Of a stretch of 46,815 bases of DNA, positions 25,184 to 33,885 are shown one piece after another. Made by a program: the position numbers and the translations under genes. How positions within the stretch are numbered: the first letter of the stretch is position 1; each line of letters begins with the position of its first letter. The stretch comes from CAIWTU01 sp035686205 (GTDB taxonomy: Bacteria > Desulfobacterota > Desulfuromonadia > Geobacterales > Geobacteraceae): contig DASRZQ010000208.1 of assembly GCA_035686205.1 (NCBI GenBank), forward strand, positions 1 to 46,815, in the 5' to 3' direction. Below the pieces are notes generated by a model that saw nothing but the letters and a program-made list of their open reading frames with translations, was not told the origin of the DNA and searched no databases.

Positions 25184-26311
25184 CTACACCGGCTTGAATT
25201 TTTCCATCATTTCCACGAACCTGTCAAAAAGATACAAGGAATCATGGGGTCCGGGCGAGGCCTCCGGATGATGCTGGACGGAAAATATAGGCAGGTTTTT
25301 GTGCCTCATGCCTTCCACCGTCTGATCGTTCAGGTTTTCGTGGGCCAGTTCGCTGCAGTGGGACAGGGAGACAATATCAACGGAAAAGCCGTGGTTCTGG
25401 GCGGTTATCTCGACTTTTCTGGTGGCGAGGTCCATGACCGGCAAATTGGAGCCGTGGTTGCCGAATTTGAGCTTTATGGTCTGCCCGCCCAACGCCAGGC
25501 CGAGCAACTGGTGCCCAAGGCAGATGCCGAAAATGGGTATTTTGCCGATGAATTTTTTTATGTTCTCTATTACCGCCGTCATCGGCTCCGGATCGCCGGG
25601 CCCGTTGGAGAGGAAGATACCGTCAGGATTCATGGAAAGCGCCTCTTCGGCCGGAAATGTGGACGGCACTACCGTTACTTCGCATCCGGCGGAAACGAGA
25701 CTGCGAAGTATATTGAATTTGATCCCGAAATCATACGCAAGAACCTTGAACTTTTGATTTGATTTGTCTATTCGGGAATATCCTTTGCCCAATTCCCACA
25801 GAGCTTCAGTCCACTCGTACGGCTTGTCACAGGTCACGCCCGTCGCGAGGTCAAGTCCGGCCATGCTTGGAACGGCACGCACCTTGGCAAGCAGGCTTTG
25901 GACATTTAAATCGACGGTTGATATTATCCCGTTCTGGGCGCCCTTGTCCCGCAGGTGACGCGTCAAAGCACGTGTGTCGATGCCCTGAATGCCCACCACA
26001 CCGCTTTCCTTGAGGTAGGAATCCAGGCTCATTGAAGCGCGCCAGTTCGAGTAGCAATCCAGGTATTCCTTTACGATAAAACCGGAAAGGTAGAGCCGGG
26101 CGCTTTCCACGTCTTCAATATTAACACCCGTATTGCCAATCTGGGGATAGGTCATGGTGACCATCTGCCCCTTGTAGGACGGGTCCGTCAAGACTTCCTG
26201 ATAACCGGTCATGGCGGTATTGAACACCACTTCACCGGTCGCCTCCCCGGTCGCACCGAACGATTTTCCTTCGAATACCCGGCCATCGGCAAGCGCCAGT
26301 ATTGCTTTCAT
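25184..26311 (-). CDS. carA: Carbamoyl-phosphate synthase small subunit
   Basis: 375-aa CarA, usual length. It hydrolyses glutamine and passes ammonia to CarB. The N-terminal domain has LADGRVFEG, GEVVFNTAMTGYQEVLTDPSY and IQGIDTRALTRHLRDKG. The class I amidotransferase domain has LSNGPGDPE, nucleophile Cys in GICLGHQLLG, and the catalytic His-Glu pair in QHHPEASPGP. One oddity: the conserved KFGHHGGNHPV loop reads KFGNHGSNLPV here, changing an Asn for the first His and losing the second-site His. It is 63 bases downstream of pyrC and part of the pyr operon. Confidence 0.97.
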   Translation of the reverse strand: MKAILALADGRVFEGKSFGATGEATGEVVFNTAMTGYQEVLTDPSYKGQMVTMTYPQIGNTGVNIEDVESARLYLSGFIVKEYLDCYSNWRASMSLDSYLKESGVVGIQGIDTRALTRHLRDKGAQNGIISTVDLNVQSLLAKVRAVPSMAGLDLATGVTCDKPYEWTEALWELGKGYSRIDKSNQKFKVLAYDFGIKFNILRSLVSAGCEVTVVPSTFPAEEALSMNPDGIFLSNGPGDPEPMTAVIENIKKFIGKIPIFGICLGHQLLGLALGGQTIKLKFGNHGSNLPVMDLATRKVEITAQNHGFSVDIVSLSHCSELAHENLNDQTVEGMRHKNLPIFSVQHHPEASPGPHDSLYLFDRFVEMMEKFKPV

Positions 26312-26374
26312 ACCATCTCCTTATTTTCGAGGAGTTTCAGGTTACGGAGCGGCTGACTTGCCCAGCCCCGGTCC

Positions 26375-27652
26375 CTAGCCCCTTTTGTATACTATTTTGC
26401 CGCCAACTATCGTGTAAATGGCCTGCCCCTTCAATTTCCGTCCCATAAAAGGGGAATTCTTCGATTTGCTGCAAATCATGTCGTCACTGTATACCCATTC
26501 CGCGTCCGGGTCTATAACGGTTATGTCCGCAACTGCTCCCGCCATAAGTGTGCCTCGGTCAATACCAAGTATTTTCGCAGGGTTCATTGACATTTTTTCA
26601 ACCAAAGCTTTAATATCAAGAACCTTTTCCCTGACAAGATTCAAACCAAGCGGCAATGCAGTCTCCAGGCCGATAATTCCATTAAGGGCAAGGTTGAACT
26701 CCAAATCCTTTTCGTCGGAATGGTGTGGAGCATGATCTGTAGCGACGGCATCTATCGTCCCATCCCGGAGACCTTCCTTGATCGCCTCAACGTCAACATC
26801 TTCGCGCAACGGCGGATTCATTTTCGCATTGGTGTCATATCCGCGGACGGCGTCATCGGTCAACGTAAAATAATGGGGCGCTGTTTCGCAGGTCACCTTG
26901 ACACCGCGCGCTTTCGCGTCCCGAATGATATTTACCGCACCCTTGGTCGACACATGGGCTATGTGAAGAGGGGAATCGGTGAATTCCGCAAGAAACACAT
27001 CTCTGGCCACTGCAGCGTCCTCAGCCACTCTTGAAATGCCCTTGAGACCGAGTTCGGTCGAGGTGAAACCTTCGTTCATGACTCCTTCTCCCACCAGTGA
27101 AGGATCTTCGCTGTGGGAAATGACCATGATATTTATGCCCTTGGCGTATTCAAGCGCCCTGCGCATCAGTTCTGAATTGACCACCGGCCTGCCGTCATCG
27201 GAAACGGCCACGCACCCCGCTTCTTTCAAATCCCCCATCTCAGCGAGGAATTCCCCCTTGCTCCCCTGGGTGATTGCCCCAACCGGAAAAACGTTTACTA
27301 TCCCTTCGCTTTTGGCCTTGTTCAAAATATATGCCGTAACGGCCTTGTTATCATTGACGGGCTTCGTATTCGGCATGCAGGCAACCGAAGTGAATCCCCC
27401 GGAAGCGGCGGCCTTTGTGCCTGATGCAATATCTTCCTTGTATTCCTGACCCGGATCCCTAAGATGGACATGCATGTCAATCAGGCCGGGCATGACTAGA
27501 AGACCGGTTGCATCAACTACTTCACCGCCATTTGCCGGTTTCAGCTCCTTGCCTATCTCCATGATTTTTCCATCCGCCACCAGTACGTCAAGGATCTCGT
27601 CAATCTTTTGTGAAGGATCTATAACTCGACCACCTTTTATCAGCAAATTCAT
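26375..27652 (-). CDS. pyrC: Dihydroorotase
   Basis: 425-aa class I dihydroorotase, which closes carbamoyl aspartate to dihydroorotate. Zinc-binding HVHLRDPGQEYKEDI at about residue 60, ACMPNTKPVND, the metal-binding His regions ISHSEDPSL and HIAHVST, the catalytic Asp in VATDHAPHH, and the closing GAVADITVIDPD are all present. I choose ATG 27652, with GAGG 6 bases upstream, over the GTG at 27664. It lies 83 bases after pyrB and 63 before carA within the pyr operon. Class I enzymes often associate with aspartate transcarbamoylase; whether that happens here cannot be told. Confidence 0.96.
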   Translation of the reverse strand: MNLLIKGGRVIDPSQKIDEILDVLVADGKIMEIGKELKPANGGEVVDATGLLVMPGLIDMHVHLRDPGQEYKEDIASGTKAAASGGFTSVACMPNTKPVNDNKAVTAYILNKAKSEGIVNVFPVGAITQGSKGEFLAEMGDLKEAGCVAVSDDGRPVVNSELMRRALEYAKGINIMVISHSEDPSLVGEGVMNEGFTSTELGLKGISRVAEDAAVARDVFLAEFTDSPLHIAHVSTKGAVNIIRDAKARGVKVTCETAPHYFTLTDDAVRGYDTNAKMNPPLREDVDVEAIKEGLRDGTIDAVATDHAPHHSDEKDLEFNLALNGIIGLETALPLGLNLVREKVLDIKALVEKMSMNPAKILGIDRGTLMAGAVADITVIDPDAEWVYSDDMICSKSKNSPFMGRKLKGQAIYTIVGGKIVYKRG

Positions 27653-27735
27653 AGCTAACCTCACATTTTAATTGAATGGATTCCAAATGTCACTGCCTTT
27701 GAAGCAAACATCTCCGGCCGGAACCGGACTTGGGT

Positions 27736-28671
27736 CTACTCGGTTGCCAGGTCGCCTCCGCTGACATGATAGAGCATGGACATCCTCACGGCAACACCGT
27801 TTTCCACCTGCTGAAGGATGTAAGAATTGGGGCCGTCGGCCACATCGGAACAGATTTCGACTCCCCGGTTCATGGGGCCCGGATGCATCACCATTACATC
27901 CGGCTTGGCCAGTTTAACAATGTCGCGATTAAGGCCGAAATACCGAGAATATTCACGAATCGAAGGCATCAGGGTTTTCCCCTGCCTTTCCTGCTGGATA
28001 CGCAGCATCATAATCACGTCAGCTCCGTCAACCGCCTCCCGGATTGTTCCGCATACCGTGACATTGCCCAGCCGTTCTATCCCCATGGGCATCATGGTGG
28101 GAGGGCCGGCAAGATGAATGTGGGCACCCATTTTAGTAAGGCCGTATATGTTCGAGCGGGCAACACGGCTGTGGGTGATGTCTCCGACAATTGCAACTTT
28201 CCGGCCTTCAAGACTGCCGAGTTTTTCCCTCATCGTAAGCATGTCAAGAAGACCCTGCGAGGGGTGCTCGTGGGCACCGTCTCCCGCATTTATGACGGAG
28301 TAAGATCCCCTTTTGGCCAGGTACTCGGGCGCACCGGAAATGCCGTGACGTATCACTATTATGTCCGGTTTCATCGCTTCAACATTTCGCGCCGTATCCA
28401 AAAGGGTTTCCCCTTTCTGTACCGCACTTGTTGAGGCGGATATGTTCACGGTATCCGCTGACAACCGCTTTGCGGCGATCTCAAATGAAGTTCGGGTCCT
28501 GGTTGAAGCTTCATAGAACAGGTTGACTATTGTCTTGCCGCGCAATGTCGGGACCTTCTTGATGTCGCGACTGTTTATTTCCTTCAGATTTTCAGCCGTG
28601 TTGAGAAGAAGCTCTATCTCCTCTTTTGTCAGGAACTGCAAGCCGAGAATATCCTTATGCATGAACCCCAT
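27736..28671 (-). CDS. pyrB: Aspartate carbamoyltransferase catalytic subunit
   Basis: 311-aa catalytic chain joining carbamoyl phosphate and aspartate. The carbamoyl-phosphate loop STRTRTSFE is at about 55-63, followed by the SAST.. and KGETLLDTA loop, RHGISGAPEYLA, NAGDGAHEHPSQGLLD and the C-terminal aspartate-binding HPGPMNRGVEI. No pyrI regulatory-chain gene follows. GGGAGGG lies 5 bases before the ATG. It sits 26 bases after pyrR. Feedback control is therefore more likely at the PyrR leader than at a regulatory subunit. Confidence 0.98.
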   Translation of the reverse strand: MGFMHKDILGLQFLTKEEIELLLNTAENLKEINSRDIKKVPTLRGKTIVNLFYEASTRTRTSFEIAAKRLSADTVNISASTSAVQKGETLLDTARNVEAMKPDIIVIRHGISGAPEYLAKRGSYSVINAGDGAHEHPSQGLLDMLTMREKLGSLEGRKVAIVGDITHSRVARSNIYGLTKMGAHIHLAGPPTMMPMGIERLGNVTVCGTIREAVDGADVIMMLRIQQERQGKTLMPSIREYSRYFGLNRDIVKLAKPDVMVMHPGPMNRGVEICSDVADGPNSYILQQVENGVAVRMSMLYHVSGGDLATE

Positions 28672-28697
28672 GGCACCCTCCCTGTTACATTTTATAG

Positions 28698-29237
28698 TCA
28701 GCTCTTTTTCAAAACTACTTCGACGGGATGGTTCTCCTTGTCGAAATGGACAAGTATCTTCTCCTTCAGACTGGTCGGCACGTTACGACCGACAAAATCG
28801 GCGCGGATCGGCAGTTCCCTGTGCCCACGATCAATCAGTACCGCAAGCTGGATACTGTCGGGCCTGCCATGGTCCATGAGAGCGTCCATCGCCGCCCTTA
28901 TGGTTCGACCGGTAAACAGCACGTCATCCACCAGTATGACCTTCTTTCCCTCCACCGAGAAAGGAATCTCGGTTTTCCCGACCGGGAGATGCGCCGTATG
29001 CCCCTTGATGTCATCGCGATACATGGTTATGTCGACTGATCCGACCGGGACCTTTTCCCCTTCAATTTCATTCAGTCGCGTTGCAAGCTCTTCCGCCAGA
29101 TGGACACCTCCCGTCCGGATTCCCACAAGCACAAGTTCGTTTACACCTTTGTTCCTCTCCAGAATCTCATGGGCGATACGGGTTAGAGCCCTCTTAACAC
29201 CGACCCCGTCGAGTATTATTGTCGTGTCCGTCTTCAC
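28698..29237 (-). CDS. pyrR: Bifunctional PyrR: pyr attenuation regulator / uracil phosphoribosyltransferase
   Basis: 179-aa PyrR, full length. The PRPP loop VILVDDVLFTGRTIRAAMDA lies at about 100-119, preceded by VGIRTGGVHLAEEL and VDITMYRDD, and followed by QLAVLIDRGHRELPI. In the best-studied systems PyrR with UMP binds a hairpin in the pyr leader RNA and favours termination; it also has weak uracil phosphoribosyltransferase activity. A matching hairpin and terminator are present in the leader just upstream (29413-29501), which supports true regulatory function here. First gene of the operon. GGAGGGAGG precedes the ATG. Confidence 0.97.
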   Translation of the reverse strand: MKTDTTIILDGVGVKRALTRIAHEILERNKGVNELVLVGIRTGGVHLAEELATRLNEIEGEKVPVGSVDITMYRDDIKGHTAHLPVGKTEIPFSVEGKKVILVDDVLFTGRTIRAAMDALMDHGRPDSIQLAVLIDRGHRELPIRADFVGRNVPTSLKEKILVHFDKENHPVEVVLKKS

Positions 29238-29283
29238 TTTTCCTCCCTCCTTCCGGTTAACCGCCCGCCTATTTTATTTATCC

Positions 29284-29303
29284 CTGCCTGGGGAACCAGG
29301 CAG
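29284..29303 (-). promoter_or_regulatory. Perfect hairpin in the pyrR leader
   Basis: An 8-base perfect stem CTGCCTGG/CCAGGCAG with a 4-base loop, about 45 bases before the pyrR start, after the attenuator. It has no T-tract, so it is not a terminator. It might stabilise the mRNA or shape the ribosome site. Function unknown. Confidence 0.45.
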
Positions 29304-29412
29304 CCCATAATGACTCTCAAGTCCCGGGTTCGCGCCCAGGTAATCGCCGCAGGAAGTGAATGATACCGTCACAAAGCAGCCAAACTGAATGATTCCGGCA
29401 AGTTAAGGACAC

Positions 29413-29445
29413 AAAAAAAACCTTCCCACACAAGGCAGGAAGGTT
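29413..29445 (-). terminator. Attenuator terminator of the pyr operon
   Basis: On the - strand, AACCTTCC and GGAAGGTT form an 8-base stem (29419-29426 with 29438-29445), followed by a run of T (A-tract 29413-29420 on +). It lies between the PyrR-binding hairpin and pyrR, as expected for PyrR-controlled termination. Confidence 0.88.
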
Positions 29446-29477
29446 CTTTAGCTGATATAATATTAGCCTGTTTCTCA

Positions 29478-29501
29478 CCTTTGCTAACCTCTCCGGGTTA
29501 A
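29478..29501 (-). promoter_or_regulatory. PyrR-binding loop in the pyr leader RNA
   Basis: The leader contains TAACC-CGGAGA-GGTTA, a stem capped by a hexaloop that fits the CNGNGA consensus of PyrR-binding loops, followed by GCAAAGG, close to the GCAAGG that trails such sites. Binding of PyrR with UMP here would favour the terminator at 29413-29445. Match is to the known family consensus; no antiterminator fold was computed. Confidence 0.85.
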
Positions 29502-29528
29502 ATTAAAAGGCATACTTATTTTCAAAGC

Positions 29529-29557
29529 AATGTACCATCACAAAAACTTTCAGTCAA
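29529..29557 (-). promoter_or_regulatory. Predicted sigma70 promoter of the pyr operon
   Basis: On the - strand, TTGACT (29552-29557), a 17-base spacer and TACATT (29529-29534). It lies 33 bases after the lepB stop and would start RNA about 20 bases before the PyrR-binding loop, leaving a leader that begins just before the regulatory hairpin. Confidence 0.75.
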
Positions 29558-29589
29558 GAAAGAAATTGTACGGAACAATCAACGGGCGA

Positions 29590-30264
29590 TTATTCTATCA
29601 GACCGCCTATTCTTCCCCACCTTACGTCATGATGTTCCTGGTCCCAGGACCAGTATTTTATAAAAGCAAGACCCCTTATCTTGTCATTTGTCACAAATCC
29701 CCAGAAGCGGCTGTCATATGACCGATCACGGTTGTCTCCCATCACAAAGTAGGAATTCGCGGGTACCTTTATCGGTTCCGTATTGTCCCGGGGATTTTGC
29801 GCTTCGGGGATAATGTCGGGTTCCTTGTGCACCTCGTGCGGATTTATGTAAATCCTGCCATTGACATAAACCTTTTTGTTTATTACCTGAACAACGTCGC
29901 CGGGCGTACCGACTACTCTTTTTATGAAATCCTTGCTCGGGTCCTCCGGATATTCAAAGACAATAACATCTCCCCTTTTCGGGTCGCGGATTTTCAGAAT
30001 CCTCTTGTCGGTGAAAGGAATCTTTATTCCGTAAATGAATTTGTTAACCAGTAGATGATCTCCTATCAGCAGTGTATCTTCCATGGACGCGGATGGAATT
30101 TTAAATGCCTGCACCACAAAAGTCCGTATAACAAGCGCCAGAATGACGGCAATGATAATTGATTCGGCATATTCCCTGACTATGTGTTTCTTTTTGACAT
30201 CGACAGGCGACTTTTGCCCAAGCTCCGCAGTGATTTCAGTTTCTTTTTTATTGGCCATTTCCAT
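29590..30264 (-). CDS. lepB: Signal peptidase I
   Basis: 224-aa type I signal peptidase, which cleaves signal peptides from exported proteins at the outer face of the inner membrane. One membrane segment (about 34-52) precedes the catalytic box IPSASMEDTL with nucleophile Ser60. The general base Lys115 is in DFIKRVVG. Box D VMGDNRDRSYDSRFWG is near the end. The protein is shorter than the E. coli enzyme and has the single-anchor form common outside Enterobacteria. Its start lies 19 bases after the lepA stop, giving a lepA-lepB operon. The pyr promoter follows the stop. Confidence 0.96.
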   Translation of the reverse strand: MEMANKKETEITAELGQKSPVDVKKKHIVREYAESIIIAVILALVIRTFVVQAFKIPSASMEDTLLIGDHLLVNKFIYGIKIPFTDKRILKIRDPKRGDVIVFEYPEDPSKDFIKRVVGTPGDVVQVINKKVYVNGRIYINPHEVHKEPDIIPEAQNPRDNTEPIKVPANSYFVMGDNRDRSYDSRFWGFVTNDKIRGLAFIKYWSWDQEHHDVRWGRIGGLIE

Positions 30265-30283
30265 ACCTGATATCCTTGTTATT

Positions 30284-32086
30284 TTATTTATCTTCCACCT
30301 TCAAAATTGCCAGAAAAGCCTCCTGGGGAAGTTCAATATTGCCAACATTCTTCATGCGCCTTTTCCCTTCCTTCTGCTTCTCCAGTAGCTTTCTTTTTCG
30401 TGTGATGTCGCCACCATAGCATTTCGCGAGCACGTCCTTTCGAAGAGCCTTTACGGTTTCCCTGGCGATAACCTTGTTGCCTATGGCTGCCTGGATCGCC
30501 ACTTCAAACATCTGGCGGGGAATCAGTTCTTTCATTTTCGCGACAAGATCGCGTCCCCTGTAATACGCCTTGTCCTTGTGGATGATAAGAGAAAGGGCGT
30601 CAACCACCTCATTATTAATCAGTATATTCAGGCGGACAAGGTCGCTCCGGCGGTAATCCAGGTACTCGTAATCCATTGAGGCGTAACCTTTCGAAATGGA
30701 TTTGAGTCGGTCGTAAAAATCGAGCACTATCTCATTGAGAGGCATTTCATATACTATCATTACCCGGGCGGGCGTAAGATATTTAATCTCGCGCTGAACA
30801 CCGCGCTTCTCTTCGCATAGAGCCAGAATGCCGCCCACATATTCATTGGGCACGTGAATGGAAGCCAGTATGAAAGGCTCCTCAATATAGTCGATTACCT
30901 GCAGGGGCGGAAGCTGGTTTGCGCTTTCGATTGTAACAACACTGGTATCGGTTTTGAAGACTTTGTATACAACTGTAGGAGCCGTTGTTATGAGTTGCAG
31001 GCCGAATTCCCTCTCAAGCCTTTCCTGAATTATCTCCATATGCAGTAAACCGAGAAAACCGCAACGGAAACCGAATCCCAGGGCTACGGAATTCTCCGGC
31101 TCATAAGAAAAGGATGAATCGTTGAGCCGGAGCTTTGCAAGAGCATCCCTCAACTGCTCGTATTGGCCGGTATCGATAGGATACATGCCCGAAAAAACCA
31201 TCGGCTTCACTTCCTTGAACCCTGGCAACGGAACATCACAAGTCTTGTTCACAAGGGTAACGGTATCACCAACTCTTGCATCCTGCACCTCTTTGATTCC
31301 GGCGATAACAAACCCGACATCGCCCGCGGAAAGTGATGCAATCTCAACCATAGCCGGGGCGAAAACTCCGACTTTCAGCACTTCATATCCGCGGCCACTG
31401 GACATGAGTTGAATCTTGTCGCCTTTCCTGAGTACGCCGTCAACTATTCTCACCAGTATAATGACTCCCTGGTACTGGTCGTACCAGGAATCGAAGAGCA
31501 GGGCCTTAAGCGGCTTTTCGGCATTTCCCGCGGGAGGTGGAATCTTTCTCACAATCTGTTCCAGGATGTCCCTCGTTCCAATACCTTCCTTGGCGCTGGC
31601 CAATACGGCATCATGGGCATCAATTCCGATAATGTCCTCTATTTCATGCTTTATCCGCTCGGGATCCGCGGCGGGGAGATCAATTTTGTTCAGTACTGGA
31701 AACACTTCGAGGTTGTTGTCAATGGCCAGGTAAACATTTGCCAGGGTCTGTGCCTCGACCCCCTGCGACGCATCCACGACAAGCAGGGCACCTTCGCACG
31801 CCGCCAGAGACCGGGACACTTCGTAAGTGAAATCCACATGACCGGGGGTATCTATGAGGTTCAGTACATATTCATTTCCATCTTCGCTTTTGTACACGAG
31901 ACGAACTGTCTGAGCCTTGATGGTTATCCCCCGCTCCCGTTCAAGGTCCATCTTATCGAGAAACTGGTCCTGTTTTTCCCTTTCCGACAGAGCCCCGGTG
32001 AATTCAAGAAGCCTGTCGGCAAGGGTGGATTTGCCGTGGTCAATATGTGCGATTATTGAAAAATTGCGAATATTGCTGATAGTCAT
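30284..32086 (-). CDS. lepA: Elongation factor 4 (LepA), ribosomal back-translocase GTPase
   Basis: 600-aa LepA, usual length. GTPase motifs: G1 HIDHGKSTLADRLLE, G3 DTPGHVDF, G4 NKIDLPAAD. EF-G-like domains II, III and V follow (GVILVRIVDG region, FGFRCGFLGLLHMEI, YEMPLNEIVLDFYDRLKS). The LepA-specific C-terminal domain has RRSDLVRLNILINNE and AIGNKVIARETVKALRKDV, ending KQKEGKRRMKNVGNIELPQE. It acts on the ribosome during stress and initiation. AGGAAGAG precedes the ATG and a good promoter lies upstream at 32121-32149. Confidence 0.98.
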   Translation of the reverse strand: MTISNIRNFSIIAHIDHGKSTLADRLLEFTGALSEREKQDQFLDKMDLERERGITIKAQTVRLVYKSEDGNEYVLNLIDTPGHVDFTYEVSRSLAACEGALLVVDASQGVEAQTLANVYLAIDNNLEVFPVLNKIDLPAADPERIKHEIEDIIGIDAHDAVLASAKEGIGTRDILEQIVRKIPPPAGNAEKPLKALLFDSWYDQYQGVIILVRIVDGVLRKGDKIQLMSSGRGYEVLKVGVFAPAMVEIASLSAGDVGFVIAGIKEVQDARVGDTVTLVNKTCDVPLPGFKEVKPMVFSGMYPIDTGQYEQLRDALAKLRLNDSSFSYEPENSVALGFGFRCGFLGLLHMEIIQERLEREFGLQLITTAPTVVYKVFKTDTSVVTIESANQLPPLQVIDYIEEPFILASIHVPNEYVGGILALCEEKRGVQREIKYLTPARVMIVYEMPLNEIVLDFYDRLKSISKGYASMDYEYLDYRRSDLVRLNILINNEVVDALSLIIHKDKAYYRGRDLVAKMKELIPRQMFEVAIQAAIGNKVIARETVKALRKDVLAKCYGGDITRKRKLLEKQKEGKRRMKNVGNIELPQEAFLAILKVEDK

Positions 32087-32120
32087 GCCTTTACTCTTCC
32101 TGAATTAATTCAAATTTTAA

Positions 32121-32149
32121 AATATATATAAACACTTGCGGATTGTAAA
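32121..32149 (-). promoter_or_regulatory. Predicted sigma70 promoter of lepA-lepB
   Basis: On the - strand, TTTACA (32144-32149), a 17-base spacer and TATATT (32121-32126), 35 bases before the lepA start. Confidence 0.6.
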
Positions 32150-32233
32150 GAGAAAACGTTCCGGGAAAAATACCCCTCTTGTACGACAACTTTTTAACTA
32201 TAAAAACAGTAAGGTTGCCGGGCATTGACATGT

Positions 32234-32560
32234 ATGGATACTTTTGGGTATCCTTTGCCTATGGATAAGGACGGGAAAAAACTCGAGTATTGGGAAAAAC
32301 TCTGCAAACAATGCGGTTCATGCTGCTTTGAAAAGTTAGAGGATGAAAAAGGCACCATTTTCTATACCGGAGTCCCATGCCGATATCTGGACGTTGTAAC
32401 AAGAAAATGCAAAATATACAACCGACGCTTTGAAATTTATCCCGATTGCATTCAGCTTACTGAAGACCTGGTTGCAGAGCTTCATTGGCTTCATGACGGT
32501 TGCGGTTACCGGAGAGCGCTCGGGATTCATGGTAAACCCCGGTCCAGGAAAAAGAAGTAG
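32234..32560 (+). CDS. YcgN/YkgJ-type Cys-cluster protein
   Basis: 108-aa small protein with the C-x2-C-x2-C-C cluster CKQCGSCC near residue 28, then VPCRYLD, RKCKIYNRRFEIYPDC and a further Cys in HDGCGYRRAL. This pattern is that of the YcgN/YkgJ zinc/iron-chelating family, whose biochemical role is unsettled. Basic C-terminal tail (RSRKKK). I choose ATG 32234; TTG 32225 and ATG 32261 are in frame and no start has a clear Shine-Dalgarno. Divergent from lepA and 26 bases before the next gene, so the two probably form an operon. Confidence 0.8.
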   Translation: MDTFGYPLPMDKDGKKLEYWEKLCKQCGSCCFEKLEDEKGTIFYTGVPCRYLDVVTRKCKIYNRRFEIYPDCIQLTEDLVAELHWLHDGCGYRRALGIHGKPRSRKKK

Positions 32561-32586
32561 CTTAGTTATTATAGGAGTCTTGGTTA

Positions 32587-33885
32587 ATGTGTGCGAAAAA
32601 TGTGAATAAAGAAGGCAATTCAACAAAAAATTCCGCCAATGGTGCATTGAAGGGAGAAATGGCGTACCTCCCTCTGGCACAAAAAATATTTGCCATAAAA
32701 GATCTTCCTCCCAGCGAGAAAATGGACCGGATAATTTCCGATCCAGAGGCTGAAAAAATAATCAAAACTTTCAGTCCACAGGAAATGTACTGGCTGATAA
32801 AAGAAGTTGGAGAAAATGATTCCCTTGAAATAATCAAACTCAGCACGCATGAGCAGACTATCTTTTCCCTGGATATGGAGTGCTGGAAAAAGGATGAATT
32901 CGTTACGGAGAAATTTTATGAGTGGCTCGGCTATCTTTTGGAAGGCGGCGAGAAGAAAATCATAGAGTTGTTGACATGTCTCGACATGGAGTTTCTAACG
33001 CTCTGTCTCTTGAAAACCATAACGGTCGGCGGCGGTATTGGTGAATTTGCGACAAAAGAAGAAGTTGACTTCAATTGGGATCACACCTTCGATAACTGCT
33101 ATTTCATCAGTTACAGAAATGCCAATTATGCACCGCTGTTGGGCAGATTAATCGACATCATTTTCAGGAACAACCATCCCCTTTACCTGGCCCTCATGGA
33201 AAGCCTGCGTCATGAGATAGCGAGTGAAATGGAAGAACTGAATTATCAGCTCAGGTCGGGAAGGCTCGGAGACCTCGGCTTCCCGGCATATGAAGATGCC
33301 GTTTCAATTTACGCATATCTTGATCCGTCTACCTATACAAGAACGGAAGGCGTGAAGCATAAACTGGGGGCTGACACCAATCCCGCCAAGTTTCCAATAT
33401 ATGTTTCCGGAGATTCACTTCTGAAAGAAGTATTACTCAAAGTGGGATCCGAGGAGTTGTCCGCGGAATTTAACAACCTTGTCAATAATGCAATAGTTGC
33501 CGAAACGACCGCCGCACCTGATATGGAACATTTCCAGACTATTCTGGAGCGTGTCCATGGATATCTGAATATTGCCCTTGAATTTCTCAGCGGAAATAAC
33601 TCGGATGAAGCATGCGCAATATTTGAGACTGAACCCCTGAAAAAGCTCTTTCAACTTGGAAGAAGCCTGATTCTTCCATTGCGAAAAACTGCTGGTAAAC
33701 TCCTCATGGAAGACAATAACTTCAGCTATGCCGCAAACAGGGCGCTTCTTGGCCTTAAGGCAAATCATCCCAAATTTTATCGCGGAATGGACGCCGACAT
33801 GGCAGACGGGTACCGGGAATTCGGGTCAATTGATGATATAAGAAAATATGAGGTCTTTTTGAATGAACTTAAGGTACTCAGATAG
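32587..33885 (+). CDS. DUF6178-like protein of unknown function
   Basis: 432-aa soluble, mostly helical, acidic protein. It resembles the DUF6178 group that I associate with Deltaproteobacteria (IFAIKDLPPSEKMDRIISDP, then FSPQEMYWLIKEVGENDSLE, WKKDEFVTEKFYEWLG, GRLGDLGFPAYEDAVSIYAYLD). This is recognition by pattern, not a search. No catalytic motif, signal peptide or membrane segment is evident. AGGAG at 32573-32577 lies 9 bases before ATG 32587. It follows the Cys-cluster gene closely. I would not assign a function. Confidence 0.72.
   Translation: MCAKNVNKEGNSTKNSANGALKGEMAYLPLAQKIFAIKDLPPSEKMDRIISDPEAEKIIKTFSPQEMYWLIKEVGENDSLEIIKLSTHEQTIFSLDMECWKKDEFVTEKFYEWLGYLLEGGEKKIIELLTCLDMEFLTLCLLKTITVGGGIGEFATKEEVDFNWDHTFDNCYFISYRNANYAPLLGRLIDIIFRNNHPLYLALMESLRHEIASEMEELNYQLRSGRLGDLGFPAYEDAVSIYAYLDPSTYTRTEGVKHKLGADTNPAKFPIYVSGDSLLKEVLLKVGSEELSAEFNNLVNNAIVAETTAAPDMEHFQTILERVHGYLNIALEFLSGNNSDEACAIFETEPLKKLFQLGRSLILPLRKTAGKLLMEDNNFSYAANRALLGLKANHPKFYRGMDADMADGYREFGSIDDIRKYEVFLNELKVLR

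Noticed and set aside
29310..29360. Possible tRNA fragment (GGGTTCGCGCCC resembles a T-arm)
   Set aside because: No anticodon arm, D-arm or acceptor stem can be built around it, and the loop deviates from the usual T-loop.
29530..29721. Small + strand frame over the lepB 3' end
   Set aside because: Antisense to lepB and overlaps the pyr promoter; no family resemblance.
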